From an uncultured Flavonifractor sp. (GTDB lineage: Bacteria; Bacillota; Clostridia; Oscillospirales; Oscillospiraceae): a DNA stretch of 23,370 nt. The notes under the pieces are model-generated. The model did not search any database. It was not told the origin of the DNA and saw only the letters and a list, made by a program, of their open reading frames with translations. Within the stretch, counting starts at the first letter, position 1. Each line of letters begins with the position of its first letter. This document shows positions 14,862-21,747 of the stretch, piece after piece. The translations under genes and the position numbers were made by a program. The stretch is taken from positions 1 through 23,370 of the forward strand of contig CANDFO010000035.1 in NCBI GenBank assembly GCA_947384055.1, given 5' to 3'.

Positions 14862-15337
14862 ATATTCACATTGTCTGTGTGGGCAAGCTCAGGGAGCCCT
14901 TTTATCTCCAGGCGGCAGCGGAGTACGCCAAGCGGCTGGGGGCCTACTGCAAGCTCCGGCTGGTGGAGCTGCCCGAGGAGCGTCTGCCCGCAGCCCCCAC
15001 CCAGGGGCAGATTGACGCCGCCCTGTCCAGAGAGGCCGCTGCGGTCCGTGCCAAGCTGCCCCCCAGCGCCAGCGTCATCGCTCTGTGTGTGGAGGGGCGG
15101 ATGCGCTCCAGCCCGGAGCTGGCCCGGCTGTTGGAGACCTGGACCCATAACAGTGCCAAACACCTGGTTTTTCTCATTGGCGGGTCCTACGGGCTGGACG
15201 GGCAGCTCAAGGCCGAGGCCTGGGACAGGCTGTCCATGTCCCCCATGACCTTTCCCCACCATCTGGCCCGGGTAATGCTGCTGGAACAGATTTACCGGGC
15301 CTTCAAAATCAATGAGGGTTCCAGCTATCACAAATAA
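14858..15337 (+). CDS. rlmH: 23S rRNA (pseudouridine1915-N3)-methyltransferase
   Basis: A SPOUT-fold methyltransferase of 159 residues, the normal family length, that methylates pseudouridine 1915 in helix 69 of 23S rRNA. Signature segments are the N-terminal IVCVGKLREPFY, the SAM-binding knot FLIGGSYGLDG, and the C-terminal LARVMLLEQIYRAFKINEGSSYHK-type end (seen as LLEQIYRAFKI then GSSYHK). It is translationally coupled to walJ, a neighbour in other Firmicutes too. The 210 bp after it carry no clear terminator; they hold the next promoter. Confidence 0.96.
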   Translation: MNIHIVCVGKLREPFYLQAAAEYAKRLGAYCKLRLVELPEERLPAAPTQGQIDAALSREAAAVRAKLPPSASVIALCVEGRMRSSPELARLLETWTHNSAKHLVFLIGGSYGLDGQLKAEAWDRLSMSPMTFPHHLARVMLLEQIYRAFKINEGSSYHK

Positions 15338-15464
15338 CCGCTGTTTTTTGAGAGGACACGGATTCCTGCCTCCTCCACGCTGCGGGCCCAAACTCAGGGA
15401 GGCACCTAGAGGCCCGGCGCGGCTCAGTCACTTCCGGGGGCGGAGAAAAACACAAAGATAGTGC

Positions 15465-15493
15465 TGGATATATGGGATTATTTATGCTATAAT
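15465..15493 (+). promoter_or_regulatory. Promoter of the phospho-sugar mutase gene
   Basis: A perfect TATAAT at 15488-15493 lies 55 nt before the start codon. The -35 region (TGGATA at 15465-15470, 17-bp spacing) is poor, so an activator or weak constitutive expression is possible. Confidence 0.45.
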
Positions 15494-15547
15494 CACAAAG
15501 ACAGCAGTTCTCAAACCCCAAATGTGAATATACAGGAGGTTGGTTCC

Positions 15548-17272
15548 ATGTCCTACCGAGACAGCTACGAAAAATGGCTTGCCAGCCCCGCCCTCAGCCA
15601 GGCGGAGAAAGACGAGCTGCGCGCCATCTCCGGCGATGAAAAGGAGATTGAAAGCCGCTTCTTCGGCCCGCTGGAATTCGGCACCGCCGGACTGCGGGGC
15701 ACCATGTGCGTGGGTCTGCATCAGATGAACATTCATGTAATCCGCCACGCGACCCAGGCCTTTGCAGAGGTAATTCTGGCCGAGGGGCCGGAGGCCGCCC
15801 GGCGAGGCGTGGCCATCTGTTACGACTGCCGCAACCACTCCGATGAATTTGCCAGAGAGACCGCCTGCGTCATGGCGGGCAACGGCATCTCCGTGCGGCT
15901 TTTCGACGCCCTGCGCCCCACGCCTGAGGTATCCTTCGCCGTGCGGGAGTACGGCTGCATTGCCGGCGTCAACGTCACCGCCAGCCATAACCCCAAGGAG
16001 TACAACGGCTACAAAGTCTACTGGCAGGACGGCGCTCAGCTGCCCCCCCATCACGCCTCCGCCATTGCCCAAAAGATGGAGGAGCTGGACCTGTTCACGT
16101 CCGTAAAGCGCATGGATTATGATGAGGCGGTTTCCAAGGGAATGATCACCCTTATGGGGAAGGAAACCGACGAGAAATTCCTGGCCAACGTCATGGAGCA
16201 GGTCAATGACAAGGCGGCGGTGGAGCAGGTGGCCGATACCTTCAAGATGGTTTATACCCCTTTCCACGGAACAGGCTACAAGCTTATTCCGGAGGCCCTC
16301 AGACGCCTGGGTATGAAGCATGTCATCTGCGTGCCCGAGCAGATGGTTATTGACGGGAATTTCCCCACGGTGGCCTCCCCCAATCCGGAGAATCCGGAGG
16401 GATTTTACCTGGCGGTGGAGCTGGCCAAAAAGGAGGGGGCCGACTTCATTCTGGGTTCCGACCCGGACGCCGACCGGGTGGGTATCATGGTGCGCACCGG
16501 CGATGGAGAATTTAAGGTGCTCTCCGGCAACCAGACCGGTGTGTTGCTGCTGGACTACCTGATTGGGGCAAAAAAGCGCACCGGAAAGCTGCCTGAAAAG
16601 CCTGTGGCTCTGAAAACCATCGTCACCACCGAGATGGCCCGCAAGGTTGCCGAGGACAACGGCCTAACCTGCTATGACACCTTTACCGGCTTCAAGTTCC
16701 TGGCGGAGAAGAAGGACAAGCTGGAGGGAAGCGGTCAGGGCAATGTGATTTTCTCCTATGAGGAGAGCTACGGCTATATGCTGGGCAGCTACGTGCGGGA
16801 CAAGGACGCGGTGACGGCGGCCCTGGCCCTCACCGAGATGGCCGCCTGGTACGCCGGGCAGGGCATGACCCTCTATGACGCGCTGCTGGCCTGCTACGAG
16901 AAGTACGGCTATTACAGCGAAAAGACCCTCAATCTGGTGATGCCCGGGCTGGACGGCCTGAAAAAGATGGCGGCCCTTATGTCCGGCCTGCGGCAGAATC
17001 CCCCCAGGGAGATTGCCGGGGTGCCTGTGGCCCAGTGGAAGGATTATCAGGATGGCAGCATCGTGGAGGCCGATGGGAGCAGAGGGGCCATGGAGCTCTC
17101 CGGGTCCAACGTTCTGCGCTATGAGGTCAGCGACGGCACCAGCCTCATTGTCCGTCCCTCCGGCACCGAGCCCAAGGTTAAGGTCTATATCCTGGCCAAC
17201 GGGCAGAGCCGCCAGGAGGCCGAGGAGAAGGTTTCCAAATATGCGGCTTGGGCAGAGTCGCTGAAAAACTGA
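15548..17272 (+). CDS. Phospho-sugar mutase (alpha-phosphoglucomutase/phosphomannomutase family)
   Basis: A 574-residue alpha-D-phosphohexomutase interconverting sugar 1- and 6-phosphates, most likely glucose, as in the Firmicutes PgcA type. Visible landmarks are FGTAGLRG near residue 45, the active-site phosphoserine loop GVNVTASHNPKEYNGYK (Ser146), the metal loop GSDPDADRVGIM, the sugar-binding SYEESYGYM and the phosphate-binding SGTEPKVKVY near the C-terminus. Length and order are normal. The ATG at 15548 has AGGAGG 8 nt upstream; earlier in-frame starts precede the promoter and are rejected. It feeds UDP-glucose and wall polymer precursors, which fits loosely with murA nearby, but it has its own promoter. 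Confidence 0.94.
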   Translation: MSYRDSYEKWLASPALSQAEKDELRAISGDEKEIESRFFGPLEFGTAGLRGTMCVGLHQMNIHVIRHATQAFAEVILAEGPEAARRGVAICYDCRNHSDEFARETACVMAGNGISVRLFDALRPTPEVSFAVREYGCIAGVNVTASHNPKEYNGYKVYWQDGAQLPPHHASAIAQKMEELDLFTSVKRMDYDEAVSKGMITLMGKETDEKFLANVMEQVNDKAAVEQVADTFKMVYTPFHGTGYKLIPEALRRLGMKHVICVPEQMVIDGNFPTVASPNPENPEGFYLAVELAKKEGADFILGSDPDADRVGIMVRTGDGEFKVLSGNQTGVLLLDYLIGAKKRTGKLPEKPVALKTIVTTEMARKVAEDNGLTCYDTFTGFKFLAEKKDKLEGSGQGNVIFSYEESYGYMLGSYVRDKDAVTAALALTEMAAWYAGQGMTLYDALLACYEKYGYYSEKTLNLVMPGLDGLKKMAALMSGLRQNPPREIAGVPVAQWKDYQDGSIVEADGSRGAMELSGSNVLRYEVSDGTSLIVRPSGTEPKVKVYILANGQSRQEAEEKVSKYAAWAESLKN

Positions 17273-17284
17273 CTGCCCTGCGAA

Positions 17285-17333
17285 CCGCAGTTGAAAAAGC
17301 GCATTTTGCGCTTTTTCAACTGCGGCGACTATA
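17285..17333. repeat. 19-bp perfect hairpin module shared with 20298-20337
   Basis: CCGCAGTTGAAAAAGCGCA (17285-17303) pairs perfectly with 17307-17325 around TTT, followed by CGACTATAT. The segment 17293-17333 recurs at 20298-20337 with one T missing. It starts 13 nt after the mutase stop codon but no T-run follows the stem. Confidence 0.75.
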
Positions 17334-17397
17334 TTTTGCCGCCCTCGGGCGGCAAAACTCTGTGAGGCTTTCCCGTAGGGGAAGTTTTTCGACAAGC
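17332..17397 (+). repeat. Dispersed 205-bp intergenic element, copy E (right third only)
   Basis: The segment begins at ATTTTGCCGCCC and continues through GGCAAAACTCTGTGAGGC and TTTCCCGTAGGGGAAG to TTTTTCGACAAGC. The left two thirds are missing and replaced by the unrelated hairpin module 17285-17333. Confidence 0.8.
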
Positions 17398-17429
17398 AGA
17401 GGCGCTCAGTCCGCAGACTGAGCGCCTCT
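17398..17429. terminator. Palindrome flanking repeat copy E
   Basis: A perfect stem AGAGGCGCTCAGTC/GACTGAGCGCCTCT with a 4-nt loop. It lies between the convergent mutase and rplA genes and could terminate either. No second copy is found at the left of the truncated repeat. Confidence 0.6.
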
Positions 17430-17456
17430 GTTATGCTGCCCGGAAGGGGGAAGCTT

Positions 17457-17520
17457 AAAGCCTGTGTTCACGGCCGTTGAATGCTGTCCGGCAGGAAAAA
17501 TTCCGTAAGATACAGGTTCT
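17457..17520. repeat. Internally deleted copy of the 10105-10267 element
   Basis: The left end GCCTGTGTTCACGGCCGTTG resembles the element's inverted end, the middle GTCCGGCAGGAAAAATTCC matches 10211-10227, and the right end TACAGGTTCT is identical to 10258-10267. The last base of this right end is also the first base (plus strand) of the rplA stop codon, so the element reaches the coding sequence. Confidence 0.65.
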
Positions 17521-18212
17521 TACATGAGCTTGGCCGCATTGATCTTCACGCCGGGGCCCATGGTGGACGCACACACGCAAGAGCGGATGTACTGACCCTT
17601 GGCGGCGGAAGGCTTGGCCTTGATGATGGCGCCCATCAGGGCGTTAAAGTTCTCGGTGAGCTTCTCAGGGCCAAAGGAGACCTTACCGATGGGGCAGTGG
17701 ATGATGTTGGTCTTGTCCAGACGATACTCCACCTTACCGGCTTTAATCTCGGTGACGGCCTTGGCTACGTCGGGGGTGACGGTGCCCGCCTTGGGAGAGG
17801 GCATGAGTCCCTTGGGGCCCAGAATCTTACCCAGACGGCCCACAACGCCCATCATGTCGGGGGAGGCCACGACTACGTCGTAGTCAAACCAGTTTTCCTT
17901 CTGGATCTTCTCCACCATGTCCATCTCGCCTACAAAATCCGCGCCGGCGGCTTTGGCGGCTTCCGCTTTGTCGGCCTTGGCAAAAACCAGCACCCGCTGG
18001 GTCTTGCCGGTGCCGTGGGGCAGAACGATGGCGCCGCGGACCTGCTGGTCGGCATGGCGGGAGTCCACGCCCAGCTTCACATGGAGCTCGACAGTCTCAT
18101 CAAATTTAGCGGTGGCGGTTTTTACCACCAGAGCCATGGCGTCGGTGGTGTCATACAGCGCGCCCTTGTCAATCTGCTTGGCACTCTCCTGATACTTCTT
18201 GCCTCTAAACAT
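17520..18212 (-). CDS. rplA: 50S ribosomal protein L1
   Basis: A 230-residue L1 protein forming the mobile L1 stalk on 23S rRNA. In many bacteria it also represses its own operon by binding the rplK leader. Family segments include FRGKKYQES, ELHVKLGVD, the GAIVLPHGTGK loop, DMMGVVGRLGKILGPKGLMPSPKAGTV-type core (seen as GRLGKILGPKGLMPSPK) and GPGVKINA at the end. GGAGGG lies 6 nt before the ATG at 18212. It follows rplK by 19 nt. It is the last gene of the operon here; rplJ and rplL, its usual followers, are absent and repeats plus a convergent gene come next. Confidence 0.98.
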   Translation of the reverse strand: MFRGKKYQESAKQIDKGALYDTTDAMALVVKTATAKFDETVELHVKLGVDSRHADQQVRGAIVLPHGTGKTQRVLVFAKADKAEAAKAAGADFVGEMDMVEKIQKENWFDYDVVVASPDMMGVVGRLGKILGPKGLMPSPKAGTVTPDVAKAVTEIKAGKVEYRLDKTNIIHCPIGKVSFGPEKLTENFNALMGAIIKAKPSAAKGQYIRSCVCASTMGPGVKINAAKLM

Positions 18213-18231
18213 TGCTTTTCCCTCCTTCGCC

Positions 18232-18657
18232 TTACTCGCCGACCACAACGCCCATAGAACGGGCGGTGCCGGCGATCATGCTCATGGCCGCCTCAACGCT
18301 GGCCGCGTTCAGGTCGGGCATTTTGGTCTCGGCGATCTTGCGTACGTCCTCTTTGCTGATGGTGGCAACCTTGGTCTTGTTGGGGACGCCGGAGCCGGAC
18401 TCAATGTTGCACGCCTTCTTGATGAGCACGGCGGCGGGAGGCGTCTTGGTGATAAAGCTGAAGGAACGGTCGGCATATACGGTAATGACCACGGGGATGA
18501 TCAAGCCGGCGTCGTTCTTGGTGCGCTCGTTAAACTCCTTGGTAAAGGCGGCGATATTCACGCCGTGCTGACCCAGAGCGGGGCCCACCGGAGGGGCGGG
18601 AGTCGCCTTGCCCGCCGGAATTTGAAGTTTGACATATCCAGTAACTTTCTGTGCCAT
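18232..18657 (-). CDS. rplK: 50S ribosomal protein L11
   Basis: A 141-residue L11 protein, the normal length, at the GTPase-associated centre of 23S rRNA. The N-terminal domain has KLQIPAGKATPAPPVGPALG with the prolines that meet thiostrepton-type drugs, and the C-terminal RNA-binding domain has TPPAAVLIKKA and GTARSMGVVV. The ATG at 18657 is preceded by AGGAGGTG. The 91-nt gap from nusG contains a small hairpin (ACGCA/TGCGT) and a GC-rich segment where an L1-binding site might lie; this was not demonstrated. Confidence 0.98.
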   Translation of the reverse strand: MAQKVTGYVKLQIPAGKATPAPPVGPALGQHGVNIAAFTKEFNERTKNDAGLIIPVVITVYADRSFSFITKTPPAAVLIKKACNIESGSGVPNKTKVATISKEDVRKIAETKMPDLNAASVEAAMSMIAGTARSMGVVVGE

Positions 18658-18748
18658 TTGAAACAGCACCTCCTAAGATAAATGTGGTTGGAAGCGGAAC
18701 CGCCCTGGACGGTCCCTCCCACTTGGGGGGCGGCAAACGCAGGATGCG

Positions 18749-19273
18749 TCAGCCGCCCAGCGGCTCCACCTGGTCGAGCTCCAGCTCCACCGGGGTTTCG
18801 CGGCCGAACATGGAGACCACCACCCGGACCTTGCTGCGGTCCAGGTCGATCTCCTCCACCGTGCCCAGGAAGGATTCCAGCGCGCCGTCGGTGATTTTTA
18901 CGCTGTCGCCCACCTGGTAACTGACCACCACCTCGCGCTTTTCCACGCCCAGGGCGGCGATCTCGTCATCAGTCAGAGGAATGGCCTTGTTGCCGGAGCC
19001 CACAAAGCCCGTGACGCCGCGGACATTGCGCACCAGGTGCCAGGTCTCGTCAGTCATCACCATCTTTACCAGCACGTAGCCGGGAAAGACCTTGCGCTCC
19101 ACAGTTTTAGGACCGTTGTCGGTAATCTCGGTGACGGTCTCCAGGGGAATATTCACCTCGTGGATCAGGTCCCGCAGGCCGCGGTTTTCCACGGCCTTTT
19201 CAATGCTGGCGGCCACGGTGTTTTCATAGCCGGAATAGGTATGGGCCACATACCATTTTGCGTTGTCAGCCAT
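18749..19273 (-). CDS. nusG: Transcription termination/antitermination factor NusG
   Basis: A 174-residue NusG. The N-terminal NGN domain (KWYVAHTYSGYENTVAASI to about residue 105) binds the RNA polymerase clamp. The C-terminal KOW domain (about 120-174, with VKITDGALESFLGTVEEID) contacts Rho or ribosomal S10. The segment VFPGYVLVKM is typical. The ATG at 19273 follows AAGGTG by 7 nt; a GTG one codon upstream is possible. The ribosome-binding site overlaps the end of secE, and the secE-nusG pairing is the usual bacterial order. Confidence 0.97.
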   Translation of the reverse strand: MADNAKWYVAHTYSGYENTVAASIEKAVENRGLRDLIHEVNIPLETVTEITDNGPKTVERKVFPGYVLVKMVMTDETWHLVRNVRGVTGFVGSGNKAIPLTDDEIAALGVEKREVVVSYQVGDSVKITDGALESFLGTVEEIDLDRSKVRVVVSMFGRETPVELELDQVEPLGG

Positions 19274-19284
19274 CACGCCGCACC

Positions 19285-19635
19285 TTATGCCTTGCCGAAC
19301 AGGTCCAGCAGCGCGCTGATTACAGAGCCCGCCAGCCAGTCGAACAGCCAGATGCAGACGCCTACCACGATGCAGCAGACAATGACGATCACCGTATTGT
19401 TAATGGTCTGCTTCTTCGTGGGCCAGACGACCTTTTTCAGCTCGCTCTTCATCTCTTTGAACCATTTTCCCACGCGGGCGAAAAAGCCGGGCTTGGCATC
19501 CTTTTTCTTGGATTCCTTCTTCTTCTCCGCCTTTGCGGGCTTTTCAGAGGGAGCGCCCGCTCCGCCGCCGCCGGCGGCCTGCTCGCGCTTCTCGTTTTCA
19601 GACATTCCGTTTAACCCTTCTTTCTTCTCAGCCAT
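19285..19635 (-). CDS. secE: Preprotein translocase subunit SecE
   Basis: A 116-residue subunit of the SecYEG channel. It has a single transmembrane helix (about 81-103) preceded by the conserved amphipathic segment ELKKVVWPTKKQ (about 65-76). The first 50 residues are a charged Lys/Glu/Gly/Ala-rich extension, longer than in minimal Gram-positive SecE. The ATG at 19635 has AAGGA 7 nt upstream, overlapping the rpmG stop. An internal ATG (Met11, at 19605) also has AAGGG with 9-nt spacing and could be the true or a second start. Confidence 0.95.
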   Translation of the reverse strand: MAEKKEGLNGMSENEKREQAAGGGGAGAPSEKPAKAEKKKESKKKDAKPGFFARVGKWFKEMKSELKKVVWPTKKQTINNTVIVIVCCIVVGVCIWLFDWLAGSVISALLDLFGKA

Positions 19636-19645
19636 CGCAGCGTCC

Positions 19646-19810
19646 TTACTTCGTCTCGTTGTGGACCGTATGCTTCCTGCAGAAGGGGCAGTACTTGTTC
19701 ATTTCCAGACGGTCAGGGGTATTCTTCTTGTTCTTGTTGGTGACGTAGTTCCTCTGCTTGCACTCCGCGCAGCGCAGCGTGATTTTCACCCTGGAACCTG
19801 CCTTTGCCAT
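19646..19810 (-). CDS. rpmG: 50S ribosomal protein L33 (zinc-ribbon type)
   Basis: A 54-residue L33 with both CxxC pairs intact (Cys14/17 and Cys41/44). This is the zinc-binding C+ form rather than the zinc-independent paralogue. RVKITLRCAECKQRNYVT and CPFCRKHTVHNETK match the family. AAGGAGGTG sits 8 nt before the ATG; a longer open frame upstream lies in the leader and is not coding. It is the first gene of the rpmG-secE-nusG-rplK-rplA operon, read from the promoter at 20046-20074 through the structured leader. Confidence 0.96.
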   Translation of the reverse strand: MAKAGSRVKITLRCAECKQRNYVTNKNKKNTPDRLEMNKYCPFCRKHTVHNETK

Positions 19811-19848
19811 GTGTCCGGCACCTCCTTCAAATGTTGGCCGCGGGGCAC

Positions 19849-19885
19849 AAAAATGCCGGACGCGGCCTTTGGGCCGGATCCGGCA
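19849..19885 (-). terminator. Terminator-like hairpin (possible attenuator) ahead of rpmG
   Basis: On the minus strand TGCCGGA pairs with TCCGGCA, enclosing CGGCC/GGCCG with loop CAAA, and is followed by TTTTT. It ends about 40 nt before the rpmG start. The only promoter seen lies upstream of it, so every operon transcript must cross it. Confidence 0.7.
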
Positions 19886-20014
19886 AGCGCATACTCCCCC
19901 CTGTGACAGGCGGGATTCTCCTGCGTCACGGTGCGGACCCGGCAAGTTTGCCTCCCTATGTCTCCCAAAGGGAGGGGAGAGGTTTGCGCGTCATCACACC
20001 GTAAAAATGCGCAC
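19886..20014 (-). promoter_or_regulatory. Candidate structured 5' leader RNA of the rpmG-secE-nusG-rplKA operon
   Basis: Read on the minus strand, GCGCAT (20012-20007) pairs with ATGCGC (19892-19887), closing the domain. Inside, ACGGTG (20002-19997) pairs with CACCGT (19933-19928), enclosing a CCTCCC/GGGAGG hairpin (19975-19951). A CCTG/CAGG hairpin follows. The terminator-like hairpin at 19849-19885 begins at once after the closing stem, a layout typical of cis-regulatory leaders. It matches no riboswitch or ribosomal-protein leader that I recognise. The folding was done by eye. Confidence 0.45.
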
Positions 20015-20045
20015 AAAAAAAGAGCCCCTCTTCATAGGTAAATGT

Positions 20046-20074
20046 AGTTTACCACACCGCCTGTCCCAAGTCAA
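20046..20074 (-). promoter_or_regulatory. Promoter of the rpmG operon
   Basis: Minus-strand TTGACT (20074-20069) and TAAACT (20051-20046) with 17-bp spacing. The leader to rpmG would be about 230 nt. A short AAGAG/CTCTT stem followed by seven T lies just downstream (20017-20037), perhaps an early weak pause site. Confidence 0.6.
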
Positions 20075-20099
20075 GAGCTTTTTTCCCTTTTCGGCCGCA

Positions 20100-20128
20100 G
20101 GGCAGGTTTTAATATGTAAATGGACAGT
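20100..20128. repeat. 29-nt direct repeat, left copy
   Basis: It matches 22848-22876 at 26 of 29 positions (core GTTTTAAT, then ATGGACAGT). No palindrome is apparent. The two copies bracket the accessory segment containing the SprA-like gene, phage-like gene, integrase remnant and tRNA-Gln. Confidence 0.5.
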
Positions 20129-20155
20129 CGGAACAGGTCCGGCCGTTATAGTCAA

Positions 20156-20337
20156 AGCGGTTCAAAAGGAGCGATTTGCTCCTTTTGAACCCTGCGGCGA
20201 AAATCGCCGCAGGGACCGCTCATGCGGCCCTGCTTTGGACTTCATAGACGCCGCTGGCGTGCATTGCACGCTCCAGTGGGCCATTGGCCCACTGGAGGAA
20301 AAAGCGCATTTTGCGCTTTTCAACTGCGGCGACTATA
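20156..20337. repeat. Tandem array of five perfect hairpins
   Basis: AGCGGT/ACCGCT closes a three-way structure (20156-20220) holding GTTCAAAAGGAGC and complement (13 bp, loop GATTT) and CCCTGCGGCG and complement (10 bp, loop AAAAT). Then follow GCGTGC-ATT-GCACGC (20257-20271), CTCCAGTGGGCC-ATT-complement (20271-20297) and AAAAGCGCA-TTT-complement (20300-20320), ending TCAACTGCGGCGACTATAT. The last part repeats 17293-17333. No credible gene overlaps it. Confidence 0.75.
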
Positions 20338-20456
20338 TCATTTGCAGAGATCAGGACCTCGGAGGGGAGGTCTCCCATTGTCATGTGTCCCGCTGAGCGG
20401 CTGCTGCAATCCGCCCGCGGGACCGCAGGGGAGTGTAGCCCCACGGAACAAATCAA

Positions 20457-20500
20457 CGAGCGGGAGCTGCCCGCTGTCGGACAGTCCCCGCTCGCTTTTC
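20457..20500 (+). terminator. Terminator-like hairpin in the gap before the SprA-like gene
   Basis: CGAGCGGG (20457-20464) pairs with CCCGCTCG (20487-20494), with an inner CTGTC/GACAG stem, followed by CTTTTCTCTT. No plus-strand gene precedes it, so its role is unclear. Apart from this, 20338-20736 shows nothing recognisable. Confidence 0.35.
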
Positions 20501-20736
20501 TCTTATATCCCTTTATAAGCTACTTGCTGTGCTTATCTGGATTTTAGTACGAATTCCTGAGAGGCGCTAAATCCTATGCGCTGAAAACTGCATTTTGCGG
20601 CAGCTTCCACGGTATATAAAATGTCAATTCCTGCTCAGGGATTTTTTGCGCTGTCCACAGAATCCAAGACCGAAAATTGTCTTTGGGCGGGATGTCTGGA
20701 TCACATCGTTGTCGTCCTTTACCGCAGGCCCAGAAC

Positions 20737-21471
20737 TCAGGCCATTACAGAAAATGCGGCAGGTCTGGCGTTGTCCTGTTTTTGCTCCGGCTGGTCGGGC
20801 TTCTGCGCCGCGGTGGTGGTGCGGGTCGTACCGCCCGAGACATACACCCGGCCGCATTCCGGGCAAATATCGGTGTGAAGGTTCACAGTCTGGCTGACTA
20901 CCCGGCGGTTCTCCCGCCCGGCTTTGGCCTGTTCCCGGACGACGTGCTCCTGCTCATGGCCTCGGACCGCCGCCGGCGCCTGCTCCGGGTCGATATGGGT
21001 GGGCGTCTGATAAGACACACCCGCGTCGTCAGAGCCGTCCTGATATTTACGCTCTTCACAGGTTTGGCATTTGCCCTCTTCCGCCGCCTTCTGAACTCCA
21101 ATCGCTCCTGTTGGCTCTCCGTTGCCTGCCGCGGCAACTTCCTGTCCGGCCTGCCGGAGACTATTGGGGTCGTCCACGTACTGGATACGCATGCGTACCG
21201 CCATCTCCACCGGATCTGCCCCCTGGCGCAGAGAGATAACCGCGGGATTTCCGGCGTCCGCCGAGACCGGCGTCACCGGGTTTACCGGCTGAACGGGGAC
21301 TCCCGGCTGAGCGGCTCTGCGCCCAAAAGAAACCGTCGCTCCAGACTGACCCCGCTGGACCTGCCCGGCCTGCTGAGCCTGTTGGCCGCTCTGAACGCGG
21401 GCCGAGCTGCCGGAATAGGGCTGGGTATAATAATTGGAATAGGGAGCATAGCCAGATAAAGCGCCGATCAT
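20737..21471 (-). CDS. SprA-like putative zinc metalloprotease
   Basis: A 244-residue protein whose second half matches the SprA-related (putative metalloprotease) family. It has a CQTC pair (Cys135/138), the GSDDAGVSYQTPTHIDP segment, then HEQEH (His172, Glu173, His176) as the likely zinc-binding active site, and a late CPEC pair (Cys203/206). The first 75 residues are Gln/Gly/Ser/Pro-rich and probably disordered, and the C-terminal 30 residues are too. There is no signal peptide. The ATG at 21471 has GAGGTG 7 nt upstream and a good promoter at 21508-21536. It is monocistronic. The physiological substrate of the family is not established. Confidence 0.82.
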   Translation of the reverse strand: MIGALSGYAPYSNYYTQPYSGSSARVQSGQQAQQAGQVQRGQSGATVSFGRRAAQPGVPVQPVNPVTPVSADAGNPAVISLRQGADPVEMAVRMRIQYVDDPNSLRQAGQEVAAAGNGEPTGAIGVQKAAEEGKCQTCEERKYQDGSDDAGVSYQTPTHIDPEQAPAAVRGHEQEHVVREQAKAGRENRRVVSQTVNLHTDICPECGRVYVSGGTTRTTTAAQKPDQPEQKQDNARPAAFSVMA

Positions 21472-21507
21472 ATACCGTCACCTCTATTGATTCAATATTG
21501 CATTTTC

Positions 21508-21536
21508 ATTATAGCAAACAGTTGGAAAAAAGTAAA
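21508..21536 (-). promoter_or_regulatory. Promoter of the SprA-like gene
   Basis: Minus-strand TTTACT (21536-21531) and a perfect TATAAT (21513-21508) with 17-bp spacing, about 37 nt before the start codon. Confidence 0.65.
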
Positions 21537-21747
21537 GCCTTGCTGAACGCTATTTTTTAGGCTTTGTTTAAAAATAGGAATATGACCAGCGGCAAAGAAT
21601 TTTCACGTCCGGCGAATGATTTTTTCACAGGTATACTGACGTATGGCAAGGAAAAATCCTGCTGTTCAGGCGGGAAAGGCGCGCTGTTTGGTCCCTTTAA
21701 CCATTTTCAGACGTGGTCTGGCCTCCTGCCTCACCTATAAGGAAAAA

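Noticed and set aside
20220..20456. A 78-codon minus-strand frame over the hairpin array
   Set aside because: Its composition is dictated by the palindromes, and it has no ribosome-binding site; the hairpins are the better explanation.
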